Below the pieces are notes generated by a model. The model was not told the DNA's origin. It saw nothing but the letters and a program-made list of their open reading frames with translations, and made no database searches. A program made the position numbers and the translations under genes. This document shows, in pieces, positions 14,901-21,692 of a DNA stretch of 21,979 nt. This DNA comes from Betaproteobacteria bacterium. Lineage in GTDB: Bacteria; Pseudomonadota; Gammaproteobacteria; Burkholderiales; Burkholderiaceae_C. The DNA is taken from assembly GCA_005882155.1 (NCBI GenBank), contig VBCQ01000263.1, positions 1-21,979 of the forward strand. The letters are read 5' to 3'. The first letter of the stretch is position 1. The number at the start of each line of letters is the position of its first letter.

Positions 14901-17713
14901 TCTGGAACGAAGAGCACGACGTGTACCGCCAGCGGCTGCAGGAGCAGATCCTCGGCCTCATCGCGGCCGGCGTCGAAGCACATGTGATCGACCGGCCGGG
15001 CGGCATCTTCGTTCGCCATTCCGTGCTGATTTCGGCCGAAGACCGCGTGCTGCTGCAGTCGGTCGCGCGCGTCGTCATCACCGACCGCCACGGCAGCCTG
15101 TCGCAGCAGGTGATGCGCAAGCCGATCGTCGAGCGCCGCGTGCCGCACTTCGTCGCGACGCGGCCGGCCGAGACAACGCGTCCCGCGCCTCCCAAGGCGC
15201 CGCCGCGCGGCCTCGTTTTCTACAACGGTACCGGCGGCTTCACGCCCGACGGGCGCGAATACGTCGTCGCACCGGGCGCCGGCCAGCGGCCGCCCGCGCC
15301 GTGGGTCAACGTGATCGCCAACCCGCGCTTCGGCACGGTCGTGTCGGAAGCCGGCAGCGCCTACACCTGGTGCGAGAACGCCCACGAGCTGCGCCTCACG
15401 CCGTGGCACAACGACCCGGTCGGCGACGGCGGCGGCGAAGCGATCTACGTGCGCGACGAGGAGAGCGGCCAGGTCTGGCTGCCGACCTCGCTGCCGAGCG
15501 GCAGCCATGGCAATGACGACAACAACGACGCGCCTTACCTCACGCGCCACGGCTTCGGCTACAGCGTGTTCGAGCACACCGAGGCGGGCATCACCAGCGA
15601 GCTGACGGTCTACGTTGCGATCGATGCCGCGGTGAAGTTCAGCGTGCTGAAGCTGCGCAATGACACCGCGCGGCCGCGACGGCTGTCGGCGACCGGGTAT
15701 GTCGAATGGGTGCTCGGCGACTTGCGCGCCAAGTCGGCGCCGCACATCAGTACCGACATCGCATCCGACAGCGGCGCGCTGTATGCGCGCAACCGCTACA
15801 GCAATGACTTCGGCGACTGGGTCGGCTTCTTCGACGTCGACGATTCGGATCGCTTGTTCAGCACCGTCACCTGCGACCGCGCCGAGTTCATCGGCCGCAA
15901 CGGCTCGCTGCGCCGACCGGCCGCGCTGCGGCGGATGCGCCTGTCGGGCCGCACCGGCGCGGCGCTCGACCCGTGCAGCGCGATCCAGGTGCCGTTCGAT
16001 CTCGGCCCCGGGCAGACGCGCGAGATCGTGTTCCGCCTCGGCATGGGGCGCAGCACCGACGAGGCCGGCCAGCTGGTGCAGCGCTTCCGCGGCGGCGCTG
16101 CGGCGCGCGAGGCCTTCGATGCGGTGACGCGCCATTGGCAGCACACGCTCGGTGCTGTGCAGGTGCAGACGCCCGACACCGCGCTGAACGTTCTGGCCAA
16201 CGGCTGGCTCGTCTACCAGACGCTGGCGTGCCGCATGTGGGCGCGCAGCGGCTTCTACCAGTCGGGTGGCGCGTTCGGCTTCCGCGACCAGCTGCAGGAC
16301 GCGATGGCGCTGGTGCATGCGCGGCCCTACATCTTGCGCGAGCACCTGCTGTTGTGCGCGAGCCGTCAGTTCGTCGAGGGCGACGTGCAGCACTGGTGGC
16401 ACCCACCATCGGGGCGCGGCGTGCGAACGCACATCTCCGACGACTATCTGTGGCTGCCGCTGGCGCTGTGCCGCTACGTGAAGGCGACCAACGACAGCGG
16501 GGTGCTGACTGAAAGCGTGCCGTTCATCGACGGCCGGCCGGTCAATCCGGCCGATGAGTCCTACTACGACCTGCCGGGGCGCTCGATCCATTCGGCGAGT
16601 CTGTACCAGCACGCGGTGCGCGCGGTGCTGCACGCGCTGAGCTACGGCGCGCATGGCCTGCCGCTGATGGGCGGCGGCGACTGGAACGACGGCATGAACC
16701 TGGTTGGCCACGGCGGCCAGGGCGAAAGCGTCTGGCTCGGCTTCTTCCTCTGCGAAGTGCTGCGCGAATTCGCCGAGCTCGCGCGCGGCCACGGCGACGA
16801 ATCGTTCGCGCAGCGCTGCGATGTCGAGCGCGGCGAGTTGCGCGATCGCCTCGAAGCGCATGGCTGGGACGGCGACTGGTACCGCCGCGCCTACTTCGAT
16901 GACGGCACGCCGCTCGGCTCGAAAGACAACGTCGAATGCCAGATCGACTCGATCGCGCAAAGCTGGGCCGTGCTGTCGGGCGTGGCCGAGCCCGAGCGTG
17001 CGCGCCGCGCGATGGACTCGCTCGCCGCTCGGCTGGTGCGCGCCGATGTAGGCCTGGTGCAGCTGCTCGACCCGCCGTTCGATCCCGCGCGCGCCGATCA
17101 CGGGCCCAACCCCGGCTACATCAGCGGCTATGTGCCGGGCGTGCGCGAGAACGGCGGGCAGTACACCCACAGCGCGATCTGGGCCACGATGGCGTTCGCC
17201 GCGCTCGGCGATCCGCAGCGCGCCTGGATGCTGATGAACATCATCAACCCGCTGAACCATGGGCGCAGCGCGAGCGAAGTGAAGGTCTACAAGGTCGAGC
17301 CGTATGTCGTTGCGGCCGATGTCTACAGCGTGCCGCCGCACACCGGGCGCGGCGGCTGGAGCTGGTATACCGGCTCGGCCGGCTGGATGTACCGGCTCGT
17401 CGTCGAGTCGCTGCTCGGCGTGCAGCTCGTTACCGATGCGAGCGGCGCCCGTCTGAGCCTCGCGCCATGCCTGCCGGCCGACTGGCCCGGCTTCACGCTC
17501 GACTATCGCTATCGTGAAACGAACTACCGCATCGACATCGTGCAAGGCACGGCCCCTGCTTCGATGACGCTCGACGGCACGCTGTTGCCCACTTTGGAGC
17601 TGCTCTTGGTCGACGATCGCCAGCCGCATCAGGCCCGCCTGCAACTGATCCGCAGCAGCGCGCCGCCGGCGCTCGCTGCTGCGCCGACCGCCGAAGTGGG
17701 CTCGACCTCGTGA
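8930..17713 (+). CDS. ndvB: Cyclic beta-1,2-glucan synthase (NdvB/ChvB type)
   Basis: About 2,927 aa, matching the roughly 2,830-2,870 aa of rhizobial and Brucella enzymes. In order: an N-terminal region (1-425); two TM helices (about 427-480); a GT84 glycosyltransferase domain (about 510-860) with LDTDTQLP (Asp658, Asp660), NRILSHDLLEG and RRHRWIRGDWQ (805-815); four or more TM helices (about 857-1031); a glycoamylase-like domain (about 1047-1560); two GH94 N-terminal-like beta-sandwiches (from about 1606 and about 2094); and a GH94 catalytic barrel (about 2420 onward) with GGGDWNDGMN (Asp2584, Asp2587). Such enzymes polymerise UDP-glucose on themselves at the inner membrane, control length by phosphorolysis and cyclise the product, a periplasmic glucan for osmoadaptation and host interaction. 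AAGGA at 8916-8920 supports ATG 8930 or the adjacent GTG 8927. The stop overlaps the esterase start. Confidence 0.95.
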   Translation: MASWLGSWLEWLGGKAGLQTLVLGGSPRADSAPLRAELFTADQMAQHGRELAVAHELIRGRAPDRLLARLASNEKVLIEVCALLARNAESNRRVTPAGEWLLDNFYLIEEEIRTAKRHLPAGYSRELPRLKSGPSAGLPRVYDLALQTVAHGDGRVGRGTLSRFVSSYQTEKVLNLGELWAIPIMLRLALIENLRRVGAAVAADRSERNLADQWADKMLDVAEKDPKGLILVIADMARSDPPMTGAFVSELARRLQGRSAALALPLTWIEQRLAESNENIEQMVQAEAQHQAAAQVSVSNSIGSLRLLGSMDWREFVETLSLVEQALREDPANVYARMDFATRDSYRHAIEKMAKRSPLSEAELARETIQLAAEAAVRLPGDDLRHTHVGYYLTSSGRPELERAAKVRVSAAHLWRRRMKQAPLRPYAGSLMGLSLLLTVGAGWWASDAWQRDLYSARPGWWLVAAGLVLLLANSQLALSLTNWFVGFLTKPHALPRMDFSFGIPPSARTLVVVPTMLGSEKGIEELVDALEVRFLANRDAQLHFGLLTDFRDAPQETMPEDAALLQLAREKIEALNHKYAPAASGAQSAERFYLFHRPRRWNSRERVWMGYERKRGKLADLNALLRGRASAGPGERFSLIVGDTSLLWSVRYVITLDTDTQLPRDAAWQFVGTMAHPLNRPRFGGRAEAPRVVEGYGILQPRVGVSLPGATRSRYARLFCGEPGIDPYTRAVSDVYQDLFGEGSFIGKGIYDVDAFEHVLGGRLPENRILSHDLLEGCYARSGLLSDVQLFEESPSRYDADVSRRHRWIRGDWQIMSWLLPSLRLPRPDEPARLVKQRNPLAALSRWKIFDNLRRSLTPTAITLTFLLGWTVLQPAWLWTLWGLAILFVPPLIAFAVDLVRKPETLRVRQHVSATVPSALRQLGQAALTLACLPHEAAFSLDAVLRTLGRLWFTRRRLLEWQASADVAPSVVPGGLEDLRHTAVTMWAGPALAIATAIGLIAYRPASLAIAAPLLALWFASPVIVWWLSRPLQRRQSVISAEQNLFLRQLSRRTWAFFDTYVGEADHYLPPDNVQEHPVPRIAHRTSPTNMGFSLLANLSAFDFGYITLGQLIARTSAALDTFERMEKYQTHFFNWYDTQTLQPLRPCYVSTVDSGNLAGHLLTLRAGLLALAIETPQPVRLLSGIEDTLRLLQRATGKDVTGSPLIRFATLLVSAQASPPTGPGGLWPLFDSLARCAAEVLDWVVPPSQRETPLDPEAMTEAQRWATALDAQCRAALAELEFLAPALADPARRAHAGWDMHALLDRNATLTELAMRAGAMAEIDYGFLYDPARNLMAIGYNVDEHRRDSGHYDLLASEVRLASFVAIAQGQTAQESWFALGRLLTTAGGEPILLSWSGSMFEYLMPMLVMPSYENTLLDQTMHAAVERQISYGRQRGVPWGISESGYNATDTHLNYQYRAFGVPGLGLKRGLAEDLVIAPYATVMALMVEPKAACQNLQRLAAEGLAGTYGFYEAIDYTPSRVPRGQTSAVVRSFMAHHQGMSLLALGYLLLGQPMQRRFESDPQLQATLLLLQERIPKVLAFHPHTADRAEMRASFGAAETPLRLITTPDTPMPEVQLLSNGRYHVMITNAGGGYSRWKDLAVTRWHEDGTRDSWGSFCYLRDTETGTYWSTAHQPTLWKSDSYEAIFTEGRAEFKRRDQGIDAYTEVVVSPEDDIELRRLRITNVSRSRRSIEVTSYAEVVLAPQAADMQHPAFSKLFVQTELLPDLPALLCTRRPRSPEEAVPWMCHLMAVHGAKAGPASHETDRARFIGRGRELNAPQAMRVAGALSGSAGSVLDPVAATRRVITLEPEQTATIDMVYGMADTRDACIALLAKYVDRRLADRVFELAWTHSQVVLRQLNATEADTELYARLASAVTYAQSTLRADNAVLLRNRRSQSSLWGYAISGDLPIVLVQVGEAGNIDLVRQMVQAHAWWRLKGLAIDLVVWNEEHDVYRQRLQEQILGLIAAGVEAHVIDRPGGIFVRHSVLISAEDRVLLQSVARVVITDRHGSLSQQVMRKPIVERRVPHFVATRPAETTRPAPPKAPPRGLVFYNGTGGFTPDGREYVVAPGAGQRPPAPWVNVIANPRFGTVVSEAGSAYTWCENAHELRLTPWHNDPVGDGGGEAIYVRDEESGQVWLPTSLPSGSHGNDDNNDAPYLTRHGFGYSVFEHTEAGITSELTVYVAIDAAVKFSVLKLRNDTARPRRLSATGYVEWVLGDLRAKSAPHISTDIASDSGALYARNRYSNDFGDWVGFFDVDDSDRLFSTVTCDRAEFIGRNGSLRRPAALRRMRLSGRTGAALDPCSAIQVPFDLGPGQTREIVFRLGMGRSTDEAGQLVQRFRGGAAAREAFDAVTRHWQHTLGAVQVQTPDTALNVLANGWLVYQTLACRMWARSGFYQSGGAFGFRDQLQDAMALVHARPYILREHLLLCASRQFVEGDVQHWWHPPSGRGVRTHISDDYLWLPLALCRYVKATNDSGVLTESVPFIDGRPVNPADESYYDLPGRSIHSASLYQHAVRAVLHALSYGAHGLPLMGGGDWNDGMNLVGHGGQGESVWLGFFLCEVLREFAELARGHGDESFAQRCDVERGELRDRLEAHGWDGDWYRRAYFDDGTPLGSKDNVECQIDSIAQSWAVLSGVAEPERARRAMDSLAARLVRADVGLVQLLDPPFDPARADHGPNPGYISGYVPGVRENGGQYTHSAIWATMAFAALGDPQRAWMLMNIINPLNHGRSASEVKVYKVEPYVVAADVYSVPPHTGRGGWSWYTGSAGWMYRLVVESLLGVQLVTDASGARLSLAPCLPADWPGFTLDYRYRETNYRIDIVQGTAPASMTLDGTLLPTLELLLVDDRQPHQARLQLIRSSAPPALAAAPTAEVGSTS

Positions 17714-18858
17714 AGGACTCGCTGCGCGCCTTGCTCAGCGACGCGCGGGCTGCGATCCGGCGCGCATTTCGCGGTATGCGGTCACGCGCCGCGCCGCCGC
17801 AGCCGGCGACGACCGAGCTGGCCGGCAATATCGACGTCGACGTCGACGTCGACCCGAACCTCATCGAAGGCGACTTCCGAATCCTCGACGACCTGGGGAC
17901 CGGCGACGCCGCATCGCAATGGGGCGAGCCACCAGACACCGACGCACCGGCGCTGCACGAAGTGGCCCATGCCGGCGAGTTCATCGCCGGCTCTTTCACC
18001 GGCGAGGCCGGCACGCGGGCTTACAAGCTCTATGTTCCGGCGTCGACCCCGTCGACCGCGCGGCCGCTCGTCGTCATGCTGCACGGCTGCAAGCAGAACC
18101 CCGACGACTTCGCCGCGGGCACGCAAATGAATCAGGTTGCCGCTCGCGAAGGCGTCTATGTGTTGTACCCGGCGCAGTCGCTGTCGGCGAATCGCACCGG
18201 TTGCTGGAACTGGTTCGATGCAGGCCATCAGCAACGCGACCGCGGCGAGCCGGCCATCATCGCCGGCATGACGCGCCATGTGATCGCGACCCACCCGATC
18301 GACCCGGCGCGCGTGTTCGTCGCCGGCTTGTCGGCGGGCGGCGCGATGGCAGCCATCCTGGCCGGCACCTACCCTGACCTCTACGCTGCGGTTGGCGTGC
18401 ATTCGGGCCTGCCGCACGCCGCGGCGCACGACCTGATGTCGGCGCTCAGCGCGATGCGCCGCGGGCCGGCGGCTCGCAGAGGGGCCGCGGCGAGCGGCGA
18501 GCGCCGCGTCGTGCCGACGATCGTCTTCCACGGCGAGGACGACACCGTCGTCCATCCGAGCAACGGCGACCACGTCATCGCGCAAGCCCGCTGGACGCCG
18601 CCAGCCGACGACACTGGCGACGAAGCCGACGCCGGCGATGTGCTTGTCGAGAGCGGCGAGATCAGCGGCGGTCGCGCGTTCACCCGGACGATTCATCGCG
18701 ACGCCGACGGCCGCTGCGACGCCGAGCACTGGCTGGTTCACGGCGCCGAGCACGCCTGGTCGGGCGGCAGCGACAGCGGCTCGTTCACCGATCCCTTGGG
18801 GCCAGACGCGTCGAGCGAGATGCTGCGCTTTTTCAGCGAGCATCCATTGCGCAAATAA
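17710..18858 (+). CDS. PHB-depolymerase/CE1-type esterase
   Basis: 382 aa from a GTG whose last bases overlap the glucan-synthase TGA (GTGA at 17710-17713). Residues 1-85 are a charged, low-complexity N-terminus with a DVDVDVD run at 42-48. From about 86 an alpha/beta hydrolase of the PHB-depolymerase esterase family (PF10503) follows: RPLVVMLHGCKQNPDDFA (oxyanion region), lipase box GLSAGGA with Ser208, HGEDDTVVHPSN with Asp278 and GAEHAWSGG with His348, a full catalytic triad. There is no clear signal peptide, so it is probably cytoplasmic or exported by an unclear route. Family members hydrolyse poly-3-hydroxybutyrate or other esters; related CE1 enzymes deacylate polysaccharides. Coupling to the glucan synthase hints at a glycan ester substrate, but that is inference; intracellular PHB breakdown is the default. 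Confidence 0.85.
   Translation: MKDSLRALLSDARAAIRRAFRGMRSRAAPPQPATTELAGNIDVDVDVDPNLIEGDFRILDDLGTGDAASQWGEPPDTDAPALHEVAHAGEFIAGSFTGEAGTRAYKLYVPASTPSTARPLVVMLHGCKQNPDDFAAGTQMNQVAAREGVYVLYPAQSLSANRTGCWNWFDAGHQQRDRGEPAIIAGMTRHVIATHPIDPARVFVAGLSAGGAMAAILAGTYPDLYAAVGVHSGLPHAAAHDLMSALSAMRRGPAARRGAAASGERRVVPTIVFHGEDDTVVHPSNGDHVIAQARWTPPADDTGDEADAGDVLVESGEISGGRAFTRTIHRDADGRCDAEHWLVHGAEHAWSGGSDSGSFTDPLGPDASSEMLRFFSEHPLRK
17833..17853 (+). repeat. Hexanucleotide repeat (GACGTC)3GAC inside the esterase gene
   Basis: A tandem GACGTC run encoding DVDVDVD (residues 42-48). Gain or loss of one unit would keep the reading frame and change the run by two residues. Confidence 0.7.
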
Positions 18859-18912
18859 GTGCCGATTGCACGCATCGCGCGCCTGCGTAAGCCGCGCGCA
18901 CGCGCGGCGCGA

Positions 18913-18918
18913 TATGCT
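18913..18918 (+). promoter_or_regulatory. Candidate -10 box before the hybrid kinase
   Basis: TATGCT, within a GATATGCT string also seen upstream of the UspA gene (3308-3315). It would start transcription near 18925, four bases before the ATG at 18929. No clear -35 hexamer. The rest of the 70-base gap after the esterase stop is GC-rich with no other signal I can name. Confidence 0.3.
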
Positions 18919-18928
18919 ACCGCCCGCG

Positions 18929-20713
18929 ATGCCCATGAGCTTGAAGTCCCCCACCGAGGCCGCCGCCCAGCGCGAGCTGCTGCGCCTGGCCTTGCACAAT
19001 TCGGCGCGCAGCGTACCGTTGTTGCTGATCGTCGTCATCTTCCTGGTGTATCTCGGCATCAGCAGCGATTGCATTCCGGCGACGATCGCGACCGGCACGC
19101 TCGGCCTTGTCGTGTCGGCCTGGCGCTTGCTGATCTCGCGCCGCTACGACGACGCGGCGACGCTGACCGAGCGCCAGCTCATCCACGCGCAGCGCGAGCT
19201 CGAGGGCAACGCGGCGTTGGCCGGTGCCATGTGGGTCGTCAGCACGGTGGGCATCTACCCGGCGCTGCACGACACGATCGCGAGCACCTATGTCGCGATG
19301 ATCGTCGGCTCGATCGCCACCGCCGCGTTCTTCCTGACGTTGGCCGGCCGCTCGTTCGAGATCCTCGCCGTGCTGCAGCTCGGTGCACTGAGCGGGGTCA
19401 GCCTGTTCAGCACCTCGGCCTACTCGATTCCGCTGGCGGTGCTGTCGGTGATCTTCGGCATCACCGCCTTGCGCGCATCGCGCGAGTTCACCGAGACCAC
19501 GTCACGCGCCGTGCTGCACAGCCTCGAGGCCGATGCGGCCAACGCGTCGCTGCAGCGCGCCAAGGAGTCGGCCGAGGCCGCCAACCTCGCCAAGTCGCAG
19601 TTCCTCGCCACGATGAGTCATGAGATCCGCACCCCGATGAACGGGGTGCTCGGGGCGCTCGATCTGCTGCGCCATTCGCAGCTCGAGGAGCACCAGCGGC
19701 GTCTGGTGAAGACCGCCGCGTCGTCCGGCGAGTCGCTGATGGCGATCCTCAACGACGTGCTCGATCACTCGAAGATCGAGGCCGGCAAGCTCAACCTCGT
19801 GGCCGCGCCGATGTCGCTGCACGCGATGGCGGCGCAGGTCGCCGCGCTGTTCCGCACCAATGCCGAGGCCAAGGGACTGAGCCTGCACCTCGAGCTCGAC
19901 GAGCGGGTTCCCGACTGGGTCATCGGCGACGCGCAGCGCTTGAAGCAAGTGGTGTTGAACCTCGTCGGCAACGCGATCAAGTTCACCGAGCGCGGCAGCG
20001 TCGCGTTGCGCATCCGGCCGCAAGCAGCGCCGCCCGGAATGGCCGGCGTGTCGTTCGAAGTGCGCGACTCGGGGATCGGCATGTCGCCGACTGCGCTGCA
20101 GCGCCTGTTCCAGCCGTTCCATCAGGTCGACGGCACGCGCAGCCGGCCGCACGGCGGCACCGGCCTCGGCCTCGCGATCAGCCAGCGAATCGTCGAAGCG
20201 ATGGGCGGGCGCATCGAGGTCGAGAGCCAAGCCGGCCGCGGCTCGCGCTTTCATTTCTCGCTCGCGCTCGAGCGCGACACCGGCCCGGCACCGGCGCCGC
20301 CGATCGACTCGGCGATGGGCGGCCTCAACGATGCGGCGACGCCGGCCGGCACCGTGCTCGTCGTCGAAGACACGCTGGTCAATCGCATCATCGCGCTCGA
20401 AATGCTGCGCTCGCTGGGCCTGGACGTCATCGAGGCCGAGAACGGCATCGAGGCCCTCGATCGCCTGGCCGAGCACCCGATCGATCTGGTGCTGATGGAT
20501 TGCCAGATGCCGGTGATGGACGGCTACACCGCGACCGAACGAATCCGCGAGCGCGAAGCCCGCCACGGACTGCGCCGCGTCCCCATCGTCGCACTGACGG
20601 CGAACGCCTTCGACGAAGACGCCGAACTGGCCAGAGCGGCCGGCATGGACGCGCATCTGTCGAAGCCGTACACGCGGAGTCAGCTGCGGCAGATGCTCGT
20701 CAACTGGTTATAG
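18929..20713 (+). CDS. Hybrid sensor histidine kinase, RpfC-like architecture
   Basis: 594 aa from ATG 18929 (18914 and 18935 are in-frame alternatives; none has a Shine-Dalgarno). Six hydrophobic helices lie at about 29-45, 51-69, 95-113, 118-138, 143-161 and 165-181, with no large periplasmic domain. A short coiled segment leads to HisKA with the phosphorylatable His231 (ATMSHEIRTPMNG), then the ATPase domain with N-box VVLNLVGNAIKFTE, G1 DSGIGM and G2 GGTGLGLAIS. A C-terminal receiver domain follows with Glu480/Asp481, phosphoacceptor Asp524 (LMDCQMPVMDGYT) and Lys579 (LSKPYT). There is no Hpt domain, so phosphate must pass to a separate Hpt protein or response regulator not seen here. It resembles RpfC (membrane domain, HisKA, HATPase, REC), which also has an Hpt. 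It converges on an RpfF-like crotonase, the arrangement of rpfC/rpfF in Xanthomonas. That its ligand is a DSF-like fatty acid is inference. Confidence 0.88.
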   Translation: MPMSLKSPTEAAAQRELLRLALHNSARSVPLLLIVVIFLVYLGISSDCIPATIATGTLGLVVSAWRLLISRRYDDAATLTERQLIHAQRELEGNAALAGAMWVVSTVGIYPALHDTIASTYVAMIVGSIATAAFFLTLAGRSFEILAVLQLGALSGVSLFSTSAYSIPLAVLSVIFGITALRASREFTETTSRAVLHSLEADAANASLQRAKESAEAANLAKSQFLATMSHEIRTPMNGVLGALDLLRHSQLEEHQRRLVKTAASSGESLMAILNDVLDHSKIEAGKLNLVAAPMSLHAMAAQVAALFRTNAEAKGLSLHLELDERVPDWVIGDAQRLKQVVLNLVGNAIKFTERGSVALRIRPQAAPPGMAGVSFEVRDSGIGMSPTALQRLFQPFHQVDGTRSRPHGGTGLGLAISQRIVEAMGGRIEVESQAGRGSRFHFSLALERDTGPAPAPPIDSAMGGLNDAATPAGTVLVVEDTLVNRIIALEMLRSLGLDVIEAENGIEALDRLAEHPIDLVLMDCQMPVMDGYTATERIREREARHGLRRVPIVALTANAFDEDAELARAAGMDAHLSKPYTRSQLRQMLVNWL

Positions 20714-20729
20714 CCGGCCGGCTATAACC
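20706..20729. repeat. 24-bp perfect palindrome across the kinase stop codon
   Basis: Two 12-base arms with no loop, GGTTATAGCCGG then its exact complement, covering the TAG stop at 20711-20713. As RNA it could only form a hairpin by sacrificing central bases; as DNA it is a symmetrical site for a dimeric protein. Confidence 0.8.
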
Positions 20730-20736
20730 GATTAAC

Positions 20737-20785
20737 GCACTGCTCCCCCGAGCCCCCTCCGAGAAGGGGCTCGGGGGAGCGGTGC
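20737..20785. terminator. Long hairpin, probable bidirectional terminator or intergenic repeat
   Basis: Arms 20737-20756 and 20766-20785 pair over 20 bp with a single T-G wobble, the central 15 bp being perfect (GCTCCCCCGAGCCCC and complement), around a 9-base loop. It lies 23 bases after the kinase stop, between two convergent genes. No T-run follows on either strand, so factor-independent termination is not certain. Confidence 0.6.
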
Positions 20786-20818
20786 GGAAAGTCATGCCGG
20801 CCGCAGGCCGGCTTCCGC
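20784..20818. repeat. REP-like compound hairpin
   Basis: An inner stem GCCGGCC-GCA-GGCCGGC (20796-20812) is flanked by outer arms GCGGAA (20784-20789) and TTCCGC (20813-20818), with a six-base asymmetric bulge on the left. Imperfect stem-with-bulge shapes of this kind are typical of REP elements. It ends two bases before the crotonase stop codon. Confidence 0.5.
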
Positions 20819-20820
20819 GA

Positions 20821-21692
20821 TTACTGCATGCCACCCCATTCGGTAATCCCGGATCTTTCTTCGCCCCACCCCGTAATCCCCGTTCTCTCTTCGCCCCAGG
20901 CGGTGTCGAGCTCGAGCCGCTTGATCTCTTCGACCGCGCCTTCGTCGCCGCCGCCGGCCTTGCGGACAGCGACTCGTAGGTGATCGGCGCGACCAGGCTG
21001 CGCGCCTGAAGTGCCGCCAGCGTGCCGCGCAATCGGGGATGGACCGATCGGACGACTTGCTCGATCGCCTCTTCGCCTTCGCCGTCTTCAACCACCAGGT
21101 CGACGAGGCTGCGCCGGTGCAACTGCTCGGCGGTGTAAAGCCGGCCCGAGAGGATCATGTCGTTGGCCACCGCGAAGCCGGCCTTGCGGATCGTGAAGTC
21201 CCATGCGCCCATGCCGGGGAACAGGTTGAACAGCACTTCGGGGAAGCCGGCCTGCGCGCTGCGCTCGAAGATCACGCGGTGGAAAGGCAGCACCGATTCG
21301 AGGCCGCCGCCGAGCGTGTCGCCTTGCACCAGCACCGTCGTATGCACGCCGCGCTGCGCGGCTGTCTCCATCCACCAGACGAGATCGATACAGCGCCGGC
21401 CATACAGGCGCAGCGAGTTCAAGTCGCGGGCGCGGATCAGCAGCACGAACAGCGAGAGGTCGCCGCCGAAGTTGAAGACACCGGCCACGTCGGACGTCAT
21501 CACGTAATGCTTCACCAGCCCGGGGTTGGCCGAGATGTCGTTGAACACCTGCTGCAGCTCGGCCATCGCGGCGAGGCTGTAGCACTGGATCGGCTTGACG
21601 CAGGTGCGCAGGCGCAACAGCGAGAACTCCGAGCTCCACTCGAGCCGGATGTAGCGGTAGCGCCGCGAGAGCAGCGTCGGCAGGCCCGTCAT
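20821..21692 (-). CDS. RpfF-like crotonase (possible DSF synthase), frameshifted near the 3' end
   Basis: About 290 aa if the frameshift is corrected. The crotonase core contains FNFGGDLSLFVLLI (residues 73-86, oxyanion region), VQGDTLGGGLESVL with Glu132 and GFPEVLFNLFPGMGAW with Glu152. Their 20-residue spacing matches RpfF Glu141/Glu161, and the flanking motifs (LYTAEQL, LVDLVVEDGEG) also follow RpfF. RpfF both dehydrates 3-hydroxyacyl-ACP and releases the cis-2-unsaturated acid (DSF). After ITYESL (to about 20967) the starting frame switches to rare codons (AGG, AGA, TCA, TTA). The next frame keeps high-GC3 codons, reading VRKAGGGDEGAVEEIKRLEL and two WGEER-type repeats to a TAA at 20821-20823. 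Left uncorrected, the first frame runs into the kinase gene and ends at 20700. The start overlaps the upstream stop (ATGA). DSF synthesis is likely but unproven. Confidence 0.8.
20839..20898 (-). repeat. Two tandem 30-bp repeats at the crotonase 3' end
   Basis: Units 20869-20898 and 20839-20868 are identical at 24 of 30 positions. In the corrected frame they encode WGEERTGITG and WGEERSGITE, followed by WGGMQ and the stop. Confidence 0.7.

Noticed and set aside
14273..17644. 1,123-codon open frame on the minus strand
   Set aside because: Same reason: shadow of the glucan synthase, with no recognisable domain or ribosome-binding site.
20700..20966. Continuation of the crotonase in its starting frame to 20700
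   Set aside because: The extra tail uses rare codons, runs through two hairpins and ends inside the kinase gene; the shifted frame has normal codon use.
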